Below, in pieces: positions 12,601 to 24,376 of a stretch of 64,000 nucleotides of DNA. The position numbers and the translations under genes were made by a program. How positions within the stretch are numbered: position 1 is the first letter of the stretch; each line of letters opens with the position of its first letter. The stretch is taken from contig NC_063065.1 in the NCBI RefSeq assembly GCF_018812025.1, positions 32,113,715 to 32,177,714 on the forward strand. Direction: 5' to 3'. The notes beneath the pieces were generated by a model that worked only from the letters and a program-made list of their open reading frames with translations, had not been told where the DNA came from and ran no database searches. Source of the DNA: Megalobrama amblycephala. Taxonomy: Eukaryota; Chordata; Actinopteri; Cypriniformes; Xenocyprididae.

Positions 12601-15600
12601 TTTTCATATAATTTGCAGTTTGTGTACCCAGGAGAATAGAAAATCTAAGATGCCCTGATGAAACTGATATTTTAGCAGCTCTGGCCTAACTATAATAGCA
12701 AACATCAGTCCTGACTCTTCAAATGTTTTTATTTTTTTGTGTACCACCACAATACTTAGTAACAGAAAGGGTTTAATAGAACTATGACAGAACTATGGTT
12801 TATCTGCACATAAGTCATTAACAACAAATTTATATTTAAGTATTTCATGCATAAAGACATGCATTTATTCAACCTTTTGTGCATGAGGAGGTTCACAGTA
12901 TATAGGTACATAGACTTTAAGTCACATGTTTTTCAAATACATAATAAATAAAATGCATTGACATTTGTAAACCTTGAAACAAAATGAAAAACAAAAGTGT
13001 ATCCTCAACAAAAGAGCATAGGGCATAGTTGAGATTTTTCTGAAATTATATAGTTTAATTAAATAAATGAGTGATGAGGAAGGTATAGACTTTAAGTCAC
13101 ATGTTTTTCAAATGCATAAAATGGAATCACATTTCTCAACCAAAAAAAAAGAAAAACAAAATGGCATCCTCAACAAAAATAAAGTGCATCCTTAAAAGTA
13201 CATAGGGCATAGCTGAGGTTTCTCTAAAATTATATAGTTTAACATAAAATAAATATAAACTTAAAGTGATTTCCAATTTGCACTACTCAACTGCACTCTT
13301 ACTCTCCTCCAAAGTACATATCTTTTCACTTGTCTCTGTTTAATGTCTATTGTCTTTTATATTTATGTGAGGACAATAGTGGGAGATTCTTCTGCATCTC
13401 TGCCTTCTCACACCCAGTTCGGTTTCTTTTTTCATCCATAACATATGCAGCAGCAGAAAACAAACGTTCACTGTCTATGCTGGTACAAGGGGCTGACAGG
13501 TATTTCCTTGCAAGTGTCTTTTGTAATATTCCACTGTTCAAACATGGTTTCAAAAGCTTGGCACATCATTGTCCCTGTATGTGATCCGGAGCACTCCTGT
13601 GCATGCAGCAAGACTTTTAGCATGTTAAAATAGCCGTTAAACAAAGCATAATGACCGGACTAACGTTAGATGTCCAAATGTCCGTGGTGAAACTTATGTT
13701 TAGTCCACTCTTGTTGATCAGTTTATAAATGTGTGTGGAGACCAAATCGTACAAGGCAGGGAGGGAAACATTCAGAGAACAAGCGGCGGCTCGGAAGGGT
13801 GTAATGTGGCTCCAAATGCTCTACTAACCTGCAAAAACTGGGATCCTCTACCACGGAAAAAGATTGGTCATCAAGGGCTATATATTGCATTACTTTGTCG
13901 TTGATGGCTTTAACCTTTTCGCTGTCTCTGGAAAACTTTTACAATTCTCAAATGGCTGCTGAATGGGGACATCGACGCTCCTTGTTTTAGGCTTGGTGCT
14001 AGTAGCTGCTGCCGTGGCTGCCTCATAGTCTTTTAATACAGCTTTCGTCGTGATGACGACCTTTCAAGTGAGATATAAGGATTTGTTGTGTTAAAACTTG
14101 ACGCCTTTTTCCCTCCTCTTGGAGTCCTTGCTGAACATGATTTGCAAATAGCAATGGCATTGCCGTACTCTGCCACAGAGAAAAACTTCTAGACATAACT
14201 CATGTATGATTATAATCGTGCATTTATTTGGTTTAGTGTTTAATCTGTCTCTTCCCTGTTCCTTTGTTGATACTGGACTAATCCATCCACATATCTGTCA
14301 CACACTTGGTTAACTCGTATAACTCATAACTTCTTTTTTCCTCTCATGAGCTTCCTCTGTTGCTCTGGCTGAAAGAACACTATAGAGAGACGGGAGAGAT
14401 CGCTCAAATGTCCTCGGATTGCAATCATAGCATAATTTCGAGGTAAATTAATAGAAATGCTCAGAAATGTAACATATGATATATTATCAATATGTATTTC
14501 TAAATGTGTAAGCCTTTGGATTTAAAAGCCTTAATGGAGTTGTTTTGTGCATTTTTGTGATTGTAAATAAATGGAAGCAGGTGCAAATGAATAGGTATGT
14601 GTTCTCTTTTTATGCGAATATAAATATCCGTTAGATTCAGCGTGATTGATGTGCACTCCTGACACAAATTAATAAATTAATGTTACTGTAACATTTTTTT
14701 TAATTGTAAAACATTGTTCAAATATTGATGTTGGAATCTTAAGTCTTTAAGTAAAGACCAAATGTTTGCAAGTTTGGATCGCTAAATCTTGAATGACTGT
14801 CAACTGTTGAATGAACGAGTGTCACATCCTGGTTGTTTACTTCGAACTGGAAGACACTCCCACTTTTGATGCAAGGCCTCATGGGGCGTAGGAAACTTGT
14901 GGATACTCTTCTTGTGAGAATGCAGTTGGTTGATATGACATTTTTTGACAAGCTCAATCAACTTAGGCTGCGTCCGAAATCGCGTACTGTTCGCTGAAGT
15001 AGTAAGTCATCCGGGTATTCTTCGCCTACTGTTTTTCGAATACTATGAATTCGGACATACTACTCTGTTCGCATACTGTTTTTTGCGTACTATATAGTAG
15101 AGTAGTATTCGATTTCGGAAGCAGCATTAGTAACAGATAATGGACTCTCAGTAAATCACAGGTCCATTATTTTTGTCAGGAGGTAATTCTGATTATGAGA
15201 TCATACAACGGAATAAAGATGATGTAGGAACCATGGACGAACCAGACAAATGAATCATTCAGATGATTCTTTCAAAACATAATTCTAATTCAGAATCGAG
15301 GTTCCGGCTCCAGCTCATCTACAGAGAAAACCAACGTTAATTACTTTTATAACCCCCATGCTTCCTGACAGCAGGAGAAGTGACAAACCAAATGGCCATC
15401 CAAGAAGATAAAGAATCTTTGATCACCAGATCAAAAGAAACAGAGAAACAATGCAGGCCCCTTTTGTTTCTCTGAGGGACCGAACTTCACAGAAAAACCA
15501 ACAAAGACCATTCTAAACTGCATCAAAATTGTTCCAAACTATTTTAAATGGACTTATCAAACATATTTTAACTGCATACATTTTACATCATGTGTCCACA

Positions 15601-17330
15601 AATACTACCTGTAACCAGTTTTGCTTTAGAACACCCACAATTCATGTAAATGTGATAACTCTTGAATGACTGACTGAAAGTATGCCTTATTTGGAATGGA
15701 TTTAATTCTTTTCCTCTTTTCTAAATCCTGGCTTGAATGAAATCTGTTTAAAATGTATCATGTTCCATTTAATAGAAATTATGTTTAAAATGGTACTCTC
15801 TGCTAAAGCAGAGACGGGAGGTAACACCTATGTATGATTAGGGGCAGAGAAAAGCCCTTTTGAAACAGGATGATATCTGATTGGCCAAAACTCCTGTCAG
15901 AGGTGTGACAAACACCTAAGTTTAAATAATCACAAGACAGAGAACCAGAATGAACCAGAACTAGAAGAAAGAACCAGTCAGCAGTGACCAGAGTAAGCAG
16001 AAAAACGAGTAACCATGGAGTAACGAGAAAAACAGACAAGCAGCTCATTCAAGCCATCCAACTTAAACTCACTTTGCTTTTCGTTTACTTAATTTTCTTC
16101 TCCGCTGAAAGTCTCATGTTCTAAGTTTTTCCGCAAAGTTCAACCAACGACTTTTGCCGCTTCAACTTTAACTCCAGTGACAAAGAGACTTCCTTTCATT
16201 TTTTCAGCAAGCTCAAACGTGATTGGGTTTTACCAAACACAATCTGGACCTTTAAGACCCTGCGACAAATCATCGACTTGGAAAACCCTTCTCTGCACAC
16301 CGACGAGGGAAATTCACATTTAAAGTCGACTCAAGCAAGTACCTCCACATTCTAAAAAACTGAACTGGTGCATTTAAATGAATGATTCATGGTTCGTTCA
16401 GGTCAGATCTTTGAAGTGCATATTTTGCTAAGAACCCTGTTCATCATATCACTCTCTCTCTCTTAAAAAAAAAACCTCTTTCTCTCTCTCATTTCCTTTC
16501 TTACTGCAACGTATGAATGTGTGTGTGTGTTTGTGTTAGATTAGTTTGTGTTAGAATAAATAAAGTCTCTTGTAGATTTTAAAAGAAAGTGTCTTGTATT
16601 ATGTGTTTCTAAAATTTAATGTCTTAAACTGTCGATCTTAAAGTTACCGTGCTCTAATCAGTGTTTTCACGATTGTTGGATATTTATATCCACTACAAGA
16701 GCTTATTACGGCTCAAGCAGTTGAACGCTTGACGACTCTATATAAATTACATCATAATAAGGAAATAATAAGTATTTAACTGCATTTTGAGTTGAAATGA
16801 CAAAAAGAGGAAATTATATTTATTTCTTCCTTGGTCTTTCCTTTTTCAGCCATATTTTTATTCAAGAGTCAAAACAAGTCCACCACAATGTGTTCTGACA
16901 ACTTATTAAAAATAAATGTCAAGCATAAAAGTCCATTGATTCCTGCTAAAACCTGACATTTAAGTTACACAATTTTTTTTGTTTGTTTGCTAAATTCAAA
17001 TATCTTAATTCAGATTTATGATTTGAATTGACATTTAAAATGCATTCTTGTCAGGTATAAATAAAATGCTTATTCATTTAATTATTATGTTAAAGTCTGA
17101 TTTTTTTAATGTATACATTTTCTTATGAACTTACCAGACATGATGTCCAAAGAAAACATGCCAGTAGTAATATGATATGTCTTAACCTGCAATCTAAAAA
17201 TACACAAATGATCAATTTCAAAATCCATCAAAACATGAAACCATTTTGATCCATAATATGACAAATGTAATCATGTTTATGAATTACTAATTACCTGGTG
17301 GATTTGATTTCTTTGTGGATGGTATGATCA
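6699..17330 (-). CDS. NXPE family member 3-like, copy D (partial in window)
   Basis: Exons on the minus strand: possible 5' exon ending at 17295; signal/anchor exon 17186-17135 (hydrophobic, [11 protein letters not shown]); exon 2 8605-8246 (120 codons); exon 3 8030-7615; exon 4 7503-7433; exon 5 6902-6699. All have AG acceptors and GT donors, and phases join without a stop. Exons 2-3 form the neurexophilin-like domain; exon 5 begins the PC-esterase domain and carries GDSTTRQW with the family's GDS nucleophile motif. The product should be a secreted or type II luminal glycoprotein; human NXPE1 has been linked to sialic-acid O-acetylation, but the substrate here is unknown. Exons 6 and 7, present in copies A and B, are absent from 1-6698, so the gene either continues beyond the left edge or has lost its catalytic C-terminus. 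No in-frame ATG was found upstream of the anchor exon. Confidence 0.85.
8606..9528. other. Copy D intron, flank shared with copy B
   Basis: Non-coding. Part of it (about 8815-8925, AACAAGTCAATAGGGAAT onward) matches the same intron of copy B at about 46378-46515, as expected for duplicated genes. No other feature is seen. Confidence 0.6.
9529..10725 (+). mobile_element. Tc1-like transposon, second family, decayed
   Basis: The left end CACCGATCAGGCATAACATT follows TA at 9527-9528. The right end reads ATAATGTTATGCCTGAT and then runs into a TA-rich tract, so the last few bases are lost. The inverted ends are short (about 25 bp), unlike the 3561 family. Another copy of this family lies at 56104-58370, and a reversed fragment is at 31504-31703. 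It sits in the first coding intron of NXPE copy D. Confidence 0.88.
9676..10643 (+). pseudogene. Tc1 transposase pseudogene (second family)
   Basis: The start at 9676 reads MGKHKDLSKFDKGQ, then meets TAG within about 20 codons. Helix-turn-helix sequence continues after it (CSRSAVVNIYQKWSKEG). The catalytic residues are seen as SDESRF (first D, near 10130), LFQQDNAP (second D, near 10400) and [12 protein letters not shown] (E, near 10510). A frameshift near 10430 separates the second D from the E. Several stops (after MAR, after DELL and before SDES) also break it. The gene is clearly dead but recognisable over its full length of about 320 codons. Confidence 0.85.
10731..11600. other. Copy D intron, nothing recognised
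   Basis: Non-coding, AT-rich, with no clear repeat end or reading frame of known type. Confidence 0.45.
11640..11930. repeat. GC-rich minisatellite
   Basis: Imperfect tandem units built on GGCCACGGCAGGTCAGGTGG and GAAGCCACGGCGGGTCAGG make this the most GC-rich block of its neighbourhood. Both strands are open by repeat composition (SGSHGG one way, PPWLPD/PPDLPW the other). It resembles the P/S/E-rich repeats in the LTR-derived blocks at 42.2-42.6 kb and 51.3-53.2 kb, so it may be a remnant of such an element rather than a gene. Confidence 0.6.
12487..14200 (-). pseudogene. hAT transposase remnant with BED finger and dimerisation domain
   Basis: The minus strand encodes, near 14190-14070, a BED zinc-finger piece (AICKSCSARTPRGGKKASSF) and, at 13553-13347, the hAT C-terminal dimerisation domain (APCTSIDSERLFSAAAYVMD). 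These are the two ends of a ZBED/hAT transposase. The middle is shortened and stop-ridden; only about 1.7 kb is left and no continuous frame exists. A possible 3' terminal repeat TAGGGATCCACGATATG starts at 12487, but the matching end near 14.2-14.5 kb was not found. It lies in the copy D intron. It is a dead transposon, not a domesticated gene. Confidence 0.75.
14966..15125. mobile_element. Short TIR MITE (160 bp)
   Basis: The ends GGCTGCGTCCGAAATCG and CGATTTCGGAAGCAGC are inverted, and the interior has repeated 'GCGTACT' words pairing across the centre. The ends are related to those of the repeats at 28224 and 28989 (GGCTGCGTCC). No ORF. Confidence 0.75.
15130..16696 (+). mobile_element. 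Possible solo LTR block
   Basis: No gene is visible. A poly(A) signal cluster AATAAATAAAG at about 16556, preceded by CT-rich tracts and followed by about 130 bp ending GGATATTTATATCCACTACA (16696), resembles the R-U5 end of a plus-strand LTR. The left boundary and a target duplication could not be fixed, so this is a weak call. Reading frames in it lack known domains. Confidence 0.3.
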
Positions 17331-17662
17331 TGGCTATGTCTGTGTTCTCCTAATAGTTTTATGTCGCTTGTGAAAGAAGTACATTCACATGACTTCAAAC
17401 CAATGTCCTGGTAAACTGGCCACACTGTTGTTAAATGAGGCGGTCCCACAAATTACGTGACACTCACAGTTTACATAGTTTAGCTTTGTTTGATTTGATT
17501 TGAACACTGGAACAACATTGACTGTTTGTCAAATAGTGAAGATTTTCTTGCTATGGGAACAACAAAATTCAGCATTCTTTCATTTTTAGCAAAAAAAAAA
17601 ACAACAACAAAAAACACCAAAAAAGAGCAAGAAAGCGACAGAGTGTAAATGTGGCATATAAA

Positions 17663-17771
17663 CACTATATTGGCAAACATTTTGGGACATCTGCCTTTAC
17701 ATGCACATGTGGCCACAGAAGTGATTGGAATACCTGAATTAAATGATTTGGAGGGGTATCCCAATAATTTT

Positions 17772-17780
<9 letters not shown>
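17663..17780. mobile_element. Short Tc1-type MITE
   Basis: The left end CACTATATTGGCAAAC and the right side TCCCAATAATTTTGG are inverted versions of the same terminus. This is related to the family whose end is at 30877 (CACTATATTGCCAAAAG). The right end merges into a (TA)n tract. Confidence 0.65.

Positions 17781-17815
<35 letters not shown>
17774..17815. repeat. (TA)n(TG)n microsatellite
   Basis: About 32 bp of TA repeats followed by TG repeats, directly abutting the left LTR of the Gypsy element. Confidence 0.9.
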
Positions 17816-17818
<3 letters not shown>

Positions 17819-18205
17819 AACCTTTGGCTAAAAGTGTTAAAAGAAAAACCCGACTACACCACCTAGGTTATTACTTCACTCAGGAAAATAAGATATTTTA
17901 TATATAATTACAATAATATGAGGACCCTGCTGGTTTGGATGGGATTAAAGACAGAGACGTGACTTTCCAAAATAGTACAAATTTATTTCACAAAAATCAT
18001 TTACACTAAAATGTTCTAAAAAACATTTACAGTTTACCAGTTATTTACCCACAGTTAATAAGAGACTAGATTAGATCCACACAGCAAATTAGTGCATAAC
18101 AATAATTAAAATAAGTGATACACCAAAAACAAAAGACAAGACCAAAAAAGACAAATATTCTCTCCCCTTCTGTTAAGCCTCACAACTCATCAGATAATCA
18201 CATGT

Positions 18206-18277
<72 letters not shown>

Positions 18278-20202
18278 TAACAGGCACTTGTACAATCAAA
18301 AGAAATAGAAAAAAAAAAAATACAAAAACAGCCAAAACACAATAGGTAATTCACAATTAATATTTAAAGGGGTGATTAACTGAGAAATCAAATTTTTCCT
18401 GAAACTTCAATCAAAACTTAATCCTGTAAGTTTCAGAACTGAAAACGTCCTTGTTAGTCCAATAAAAGCTTTTATTGACACCAGATCTAGCAAACGACAG
18501 GTTTTTCAAAGTGGGGATCTTTGACGTCAAAGGGCAGCAAGCACCGCCTCCGCAGAAGAAGATCAACGCCTACTTCATCCCTGCCTGTTTAGCCCCGCCC
18601 ACCAATTCGCGCATAACTTGTAATAAATAACATAGGCCTACGTGGTGCTAAACCGGATCAAACTACCAAGTAATAAACATGCCGTTGAGGATTACAAAAT
18701 ATTGTGCAGTCACTGGAATCAACAGTAATGCAACATGTGAGTAACTGTGTTAATTCTAATCCTGATCTGATATTAATGATTCATGTACAGTCACATTTTT
18801 TTTTGTCTATGTGTCAGTAAATCAAACCCGTGACTAAATGTCAACTTGCGATCAACTTGTCTCTTAGTAGGATAAAAATACTATGTTATTTAAACAGTGA
18901 TTCAATTATATAAAGAAAGCGATCAAAGAAAGCTCCCTTTGTAATCGTTGGAGCAGCGCACGCTGAAGCGGTCAATCAAACAGAGCGAGCTTATCAGTGA
19001 CCGAGCTGTGGACACGCACAAAAACTCCCATTTTATTCAACGGATCTCTTAATTATATCGCGTTTGCACTGTTAGTGAAGATGAAAGCATTTGTTAGTGT
19101 ACAGAAATTGAGTTGCAGCGACAAGATCACTGCTTTCATGCTCAACAACATGTCTGTGATCGACTACAATGTTTGACGATTAGAGTTATAGAATGTTAAC
19201 GAATATAGAATGTCAACGATTAGTTAACCTTGAGAGCTGTAATAGTAAAAATGCACTAAAAGAGAGAGTAATACTTGGCTATTTTAAATGAAAAGATGTT
19301 AGCCAATCACAGCAGAGGGTGTTTACACTGAAGTCTCACAGCAGGCACGCCCCTTAAAACAGAGCGTTCAAATAAGAGGCCTAAAATCAGGGTAGGAAAA
19401 ATGCCTTGTATTTCTAAATTATGACAATTTTGGATGTAAAAAGCATAATAACATTATAAGTGACCCCCAGGAAACATTATAAAACAATAAAACAACGCAG
19501 TTCTTTACCCCTTCAAAAATCACGCAAGCTGCTTCACTGAATAAGAATAACAAGAATAAGAAAGCATATTAGTTTAAATATTTGCACAAAAGACAAAAAT
19601 GTCTAAATGCTTACTCAAATATATTGTACAAATCAATTGGGCAGAATAAAACACTATCTTAAAAACACTATCTAAATCAGCTGTTCAAAACCGCCACGTC
19701 CACACAGTCGTACCACAAGACGGTGAAACAGCAATATGAAACAATTCTATGAAACAGACCTATAAAACAGACCTATAAAACAGATCTATAAATCAGCAGC
19801 TTGCACTCCTAAGCCGCACCTGAAAAACAAACAAACAAAAAACAAATAGTGAAAGCAATTCAAATGATTTCCGCCTCCCCAAAAAAGAACCCACAATAAA
19901 GTTTCTTACCTCACAAGCGAGATTGTTAGACTATTGTAACCAGGGGAAAGCGACAGGAAATATAAGCCGAAAGACCTTTTCTGCCCACACAACATGCACA
20001 CAGGAGAAGAATCAAAACACCACACTTGGACATGCTTTTTATAAAGCCACTAACACAGCTCAGTGATTGCACATGTGTGCTCAATGTCAGGACGCAGCTC
20101 CACACCAGTGGGTGTGTCTTCCTATTTGAAATATACACAACCATTAAAATGGAAACAAATAATAAAAAATAAAAATAACTATTAAGGACACTTAACTGGT
20201 CA
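17816..20202 (-). repeat. 3' LTR of the Gypsy element
   Basis: It aligns over its length with the right LTR, but carries a 1145-bp TTAA element (18368-19512) and a 70-bp (TA)n tract (18207-18276). It also lacks about 100 bp present at 27451-27550 of the other LTR. Without the insertion it would be about 1.24 kb. Confidence 0.9.
18368..19512. mobile_element. TTAA-flanked element with THAP-like remnant
   Basis: The insertion is proven by comparison with the other LTR, which reads straight through TTAA here. The ends are AGGGGTGATTAACTG and CAGTTCTTTACCCCT, flanked by TTAA (18364-18367) and a decayed TCAA (19513-19516). A plus-strand frame at 18679 (MPLRITKYCAVTGINSN) resembles the start of a THAP zinc finger. 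THAP-carrying transposases with TTAA targets are known from the Kolobok superfamily, so a Kolobok origin is inferred. A relative begins at 63886. Confidence 0.8.
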
Positions 20203-20242
20203 TATTCTACCTCCTAGTTTTAAATTCGTAGACCCAACAACA

Positions 20243-21760
20243 TTAACTCCAAGGCCTAAAGAAAGTGGAAACACTGTTAGTTACAGTTATCTGAGAGTTC
20301 ACAATACCCCCTCTACCCCCCATTGTCTCTGGCAAGTGATGGACATTGGAATGGTAGCCTGCAGTTTTTCGGGTAGTCCGACTTAACGGTGCTCTTACAG
20401 TAGGAAGTATGCCCTCTGATGCCACTGAAGGATCACTAGGCGAGGAATCATGGACTAGAGGAGGCTCAAGATCAGGGACACTACTAGATGACATGGAGAT
20501 ACCCTCAGGGCCTCGAGGCAGGGACGGAGCATGAGTAGAAGGAGGCGGAGGTGATTGAACAACAATTGGTACTATAACCGGAGGGGAAATTTCTTGCTCT
20601 GATGACACCAGGAAACACATATCGTCATTCAATAGATCTTCTCCAGATTCCATGGAGGCTTGATCAGATTCTGAAAGGGAGTTTGAAGTCTCTGCTAAAT
20701 TTTGCCCAGATGGTTGAGCTCTTAACAGAGTACAATGCACATGTCTAACTTTTTCCAAATCATCAACGGGGGCAATGGTGTATGCAGACCCACCAGGTCT
20801 AGGGGCTCGCAGCACTTTGTAAACCACAGAACTCCAGCAATCTTGAATCTTTGCCAGGGCTTGCACACAATGGTCCCGCAAATACACTAACTGACCTTGA
20901 CTTAGAGGGTCATCCTGTACTCACCGATCATGTCGCTCTTTTCTACGGTCCGCTGCAGCTTTCATGTGTACTTCTAGCACTTCTAGGCCACTTGACGTAT
21001 AGCCTGATGGTCATAAATCCAGTCATGAACACTACCTTGAGTGGGAGCCTCAATTCTACCCAAGAGAAAGTCAACGGGCAATTGTGGATCTTGTCCGAAC
21101 ATTAAGAAATATGGAGATTGGTTTGTAGACTGATGTGGGGTAGTATTATAGGAAAAAACCACTTGAGGGAGATATGCAGCCCAGCTTTTCTTCTTACAAG
21201 AGGGTAAGTGTGCAGTAAATTGTGCAGGGTGCGATTAAATCGCTCGCATTGACCATTTCCAGTAGGATGGGCTGGAGTGGTCTGGCTCTGTTCAATGCCA
21301 TACAACTCACACAACTAATGAATAAGGATACTTACGAAGTTCCTTCCCTGGTCTGAGTGGATGCGACTAGGAATGAACCACTCATTAACCAACACCTTTG
21401 CCACCGTAGATGCTCTCTGGTCACGAGTTGGCACCGCCTGGGTGTATTTGGAAAACACATCAGTCGGGACAAGAATATTCTCCATTCCATTCTGTGATGG
21501 CTCAATCAATGTAAAATCAATAGCCAGAATTTGGTTAGGTCTTGAAGCTAACAAATGGCCCATATATGTCTGGATTTGAGGGAAGACATCCTTAGCAACA
21601 GTATAGCTTTCACATTGTTGGCACCATCGCTTAACATCATCAGACATTCCTGGCCAAAATATTTGTCGGACCAGCTCTGTTGTATGATGACCATGCTCAT
21701 CATGAAGCTGCTGCATCACTACAGTCTTTAAAGATGCTGGGAGTAAAAGCTGAAGAAAGG
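20243..21760 (-). pseudogene. Gypsy integrase pseudogene
   Basis: This part of pol inserts the cDNA into host DNA. Seen in order on the minus strand: a zinc-binding region with HDEHGHH and CQQC (about 21705-21600), the core with AIDFT and SDQGRNF (two catalytic D, about 21540-21340), then after a frame break the segment NGQCERFNR with the catalytic E (about 21250), and a C-terminal tail at 20887-20243. The tail has an SH3-like stretch (WSSVVYKVLRAPRPGG) followed by a Ser/Pro-rich end. The core and E segments are in different frames (break near 21310), as are E segment and tail, so the protein cannot be made. Confidence 0.88.
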
Positions 21761-21854
21761 CCTCACCACCCTGGGAATGGTGTCACTGGCGATACAATAC
21801 GGCATCTTTCATCTCTAGCCGTTTCCACTGTTTCAATAGTCTACCTGCATCTGT

Positions 21855-23695
21855 TCAGAACCCCTGCCACTCTTCACTTGAAGGATATTTCCCCTTTCTC
21901 CACAACTTCAGAAACACTTCCAACACTGCATCTGCTTCATGCAGCCCTCGCAAATCTGCAGAAGTATGGCCAGGGAAAGCGGTGATAGATGCTTGTACAC
22001 ATTCATTCAGAGGTCTGATGGAAGCAACTTGTTGGAGAGGCTCGGGCAGAGATCTTCCTGGAATCATACCTTCCAGTACAGGCCCAGCAGGGTGTTGTCG
22101 TGAAAGTGCATCAGCATTCCGATTACTGCATCCCGAACAATACTTGATGCTGAAATCAAAAGCGGCAAGTTGAGCAGCCCACCTCTGTTCTAAAGCACAA
22201 AATTTAACGGTATTGAGGTAACTCAGAGGGTTATTGTCAGTGTATACCACACACTTATGTCCAAGTAAATACTCACAAAATTTCTCAGTCATTGTCCATT
22301 TAGGCTACTGGTTGAACTCTGCCCTCCTGTTCCTGCGACAGGACTGCTCCCAATCTGCTGTAACTTGCATCCACTTCTAAGATGACTGGCAAGGGGAGCA
22401 CTCACCAACTGCTGCTTCAGGGTATCTAAACTCTGCTGACACTCCTCTGTCCAAGCCTCCTTGCAAGACATGGCTGTATTCTTCCTCTTGGCCCCAGTCA
22501 GGTCAGCTACAAGGCGATGAAGTGGGGCAGCCAGCTTGGCAAAACCTTCTACAAACCTCCTGTAATAACTTGTAAAGCCCAGAAATGAGCGTAGTTCTGA
22601 GACCTGCTGAGGAGGATGCCAATTAGCAACTACCTCAATTTTCTTAGGGTTAGTCGCCACCCCCTGTTCAAAAATCAAGTGCCCCAAGTAGCTCACCTCG
22701 GGCCGGAAGAACAAACACTTTTCCAGTTTGGCCTTTAAGCCTTTTTGTTGTAAACGTTTCAGGACCACCTCCAGTCGTTGCAAGTGCTCAGACACTGTGG
22801 AAGAGAACACTATAACATCATCCAGATAAAGCAACAATGATTGGAAATGTTGCGAACCAAACATTCGTTCCATCAATCTCTGAAATGTGCTAGGTGCATT
22901 GCACAGGCCGAAGACCATCCTATTCCACTCATATAGCCCAAAAGGTGTACAGAAGGCAGTTTTCATCTTGTCCTTCTCAGCCACTGGGACCTGATTGTAG
23001 CTACTAGGGAGGTCCATTGTAGTGAACCACCTGGCGCCTGAAAGAGCATCCAAGGATTCCTCAATTCTTGGTAATGGGAAGGAATCTTTTCTTGTCTTAT
23101 TGTTCAATTGACGATAATCAACACACATTCACAGGCTACCATCCTTTTTCTTTACCAGGACAATGGGAGTAGCATAGGGGCTGCTACTTTCTCTTATAAT
23201 TTGGGTTTCCAGCAACTGATTAATATGAGCCTTGATTGCCTCATATTCTGAGGGAGGAATGTGTATATAATGCTGCCAAACGGGAACCTCATCACTCAAG
23301 GGTATATCATGCATGATCAAAGTGGTACAACCCAAATCACCATCATGTTCTGAAAACACAGAAGTATATTTAGACAACAGCACCCTAACTTGACACTGTT
23401 CTTCAGAAGTTAATGGACACAGATCAACAGCGTCTATCTTGTCCTGCAGGGAACCAGTAATTACCTGGGAAGAAATGGTGGTCTGCACACTCAATGGAAC
23501 ATCTTCAACACCTGGGGGTAAACTCACCAGAGTTACTGGACTAATAGTACCCTGAACAGTTTGTGCAAAAAGGTTAACATCAACTAACCCTACATTGATA
23601 ACTGGAACATAAACCTGTCCACAAGCTACCTTAACAATGGCAGGGGAAAGCCATAAGTCCAGCTGCCAACCCACCACTAGAGGGCTCAAACACAA
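21855..23695 (-). pseudogene. Gypsy reverse transcriptase/RNase H pseudogene
   Basis: Minus-strand frames contain the RT palm with LLYLDDVIVFSS (YLDD active site, near 22820), the upstream FTTMDLPSSYNQ motif, and the Gypsy connection motif LRSFLGFTSYYRRF. The RNase H follows with YTDNNPLSYL and NADALSRQ. RT ends in a frame break near 22290, where RNase H begins in another frame. At the start, a stop separates KKKDGSL from CVDYRQLN at about 23129, apparently a decayed arginine codon. Length and motif spacing are otherwise normal. Confidence 0.93.
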
Positions 23696-23933
23696 TGGTC
23701 AATCCAGCATTTTGCTGAGAACAAGTAGTGGGAATAAACTTCATGGTGCCGCCTGGTACACGAATACACCTACCCCCTCAAACCCGAACTCGGGGCTGAA
23801 GAATCGAAAGGGGCATTTACTTGAATTTGATGGCATTTCTGTAGGGCTTGTTGCCAAGAATTAGGGGCATGCTGCACTAAAGCTGCTTCAAAAGGGCCAA
23901 CCCATATTGTCCAAACAATTCAATATAACATTC

Positions 23934-24260
23934 TCAAATAACATTCATGCCCAGAACAGTAGTAGTACCTGGAGGAACTTTAACTATGAGCACGCCACGT
24001 TTAGGAATCACTTTACTAAAGACTTCGACATCCAGCTCTAAATAGCCTATGTATGGGATATCTAAGCCATTGGCAGCCTTAAGCTGTAACCAATTACAAG
24101 AGTGAAGTTTTTCCAAACCCCAAGTCTCAAAGTTCTTCAAAAAAAAACAAAAAAACCTTTGGTCACAGTTGACACCATTGAGCCAGTGTCTAACAAGCAG
24201 GGAACTAACACCCCACCCAAGCTAACAGTCACATGGGGGCATGGAGGTAATAAGGGGTAT
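23934..24260 (-). pseudogene. Gypsy protease remnant
   Basis: The minus strand near 24200-24170 reads CLLDTGSMVSTV, the aspartic-protease active site (DTG) of retroelement proteases. A downstream frame (24140-23934) continues with sequence consistent with the protease-RT linker. An A-rich tract at 24140-24150 marks a frame break between them. Confidence 0.8.
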
Positions 24261-24376
24261 TTTCTACATCAGGAGAAACAGCATCTGAGCCAAACACATA
24301 CCCTTCTGAACTGTGGCTCAATAGCACAGAAGGTTCTAGTTTTCCTGAAAAGAAACAGAGGGCTGGGACCTTTGCA

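Noticed and set aside
13347..13553. hAT dimerisation domain considered as a domesticated host gene
   Set aside because: Flanking transposase sequence is broken by stops and large deletions, and terminal-repeat-like sequence lies beside it.
15803..16048. 81-codon hydrophobic minus-strand frame that looks like a membrane protein
   Set aside because: It overlaps the LTR-like block, has no splice or start context and no family resemblance; its hydrophobicity follows from A/G-rich plus-strand sequence.
20243..20887. 214-residue minus-strand ORF considered as a separate host gene
   Set aside because: Its start matches an integrase C-terminal SH3-like region and it lies directly downstream of the integrase core inside the Gypsy LTRs.
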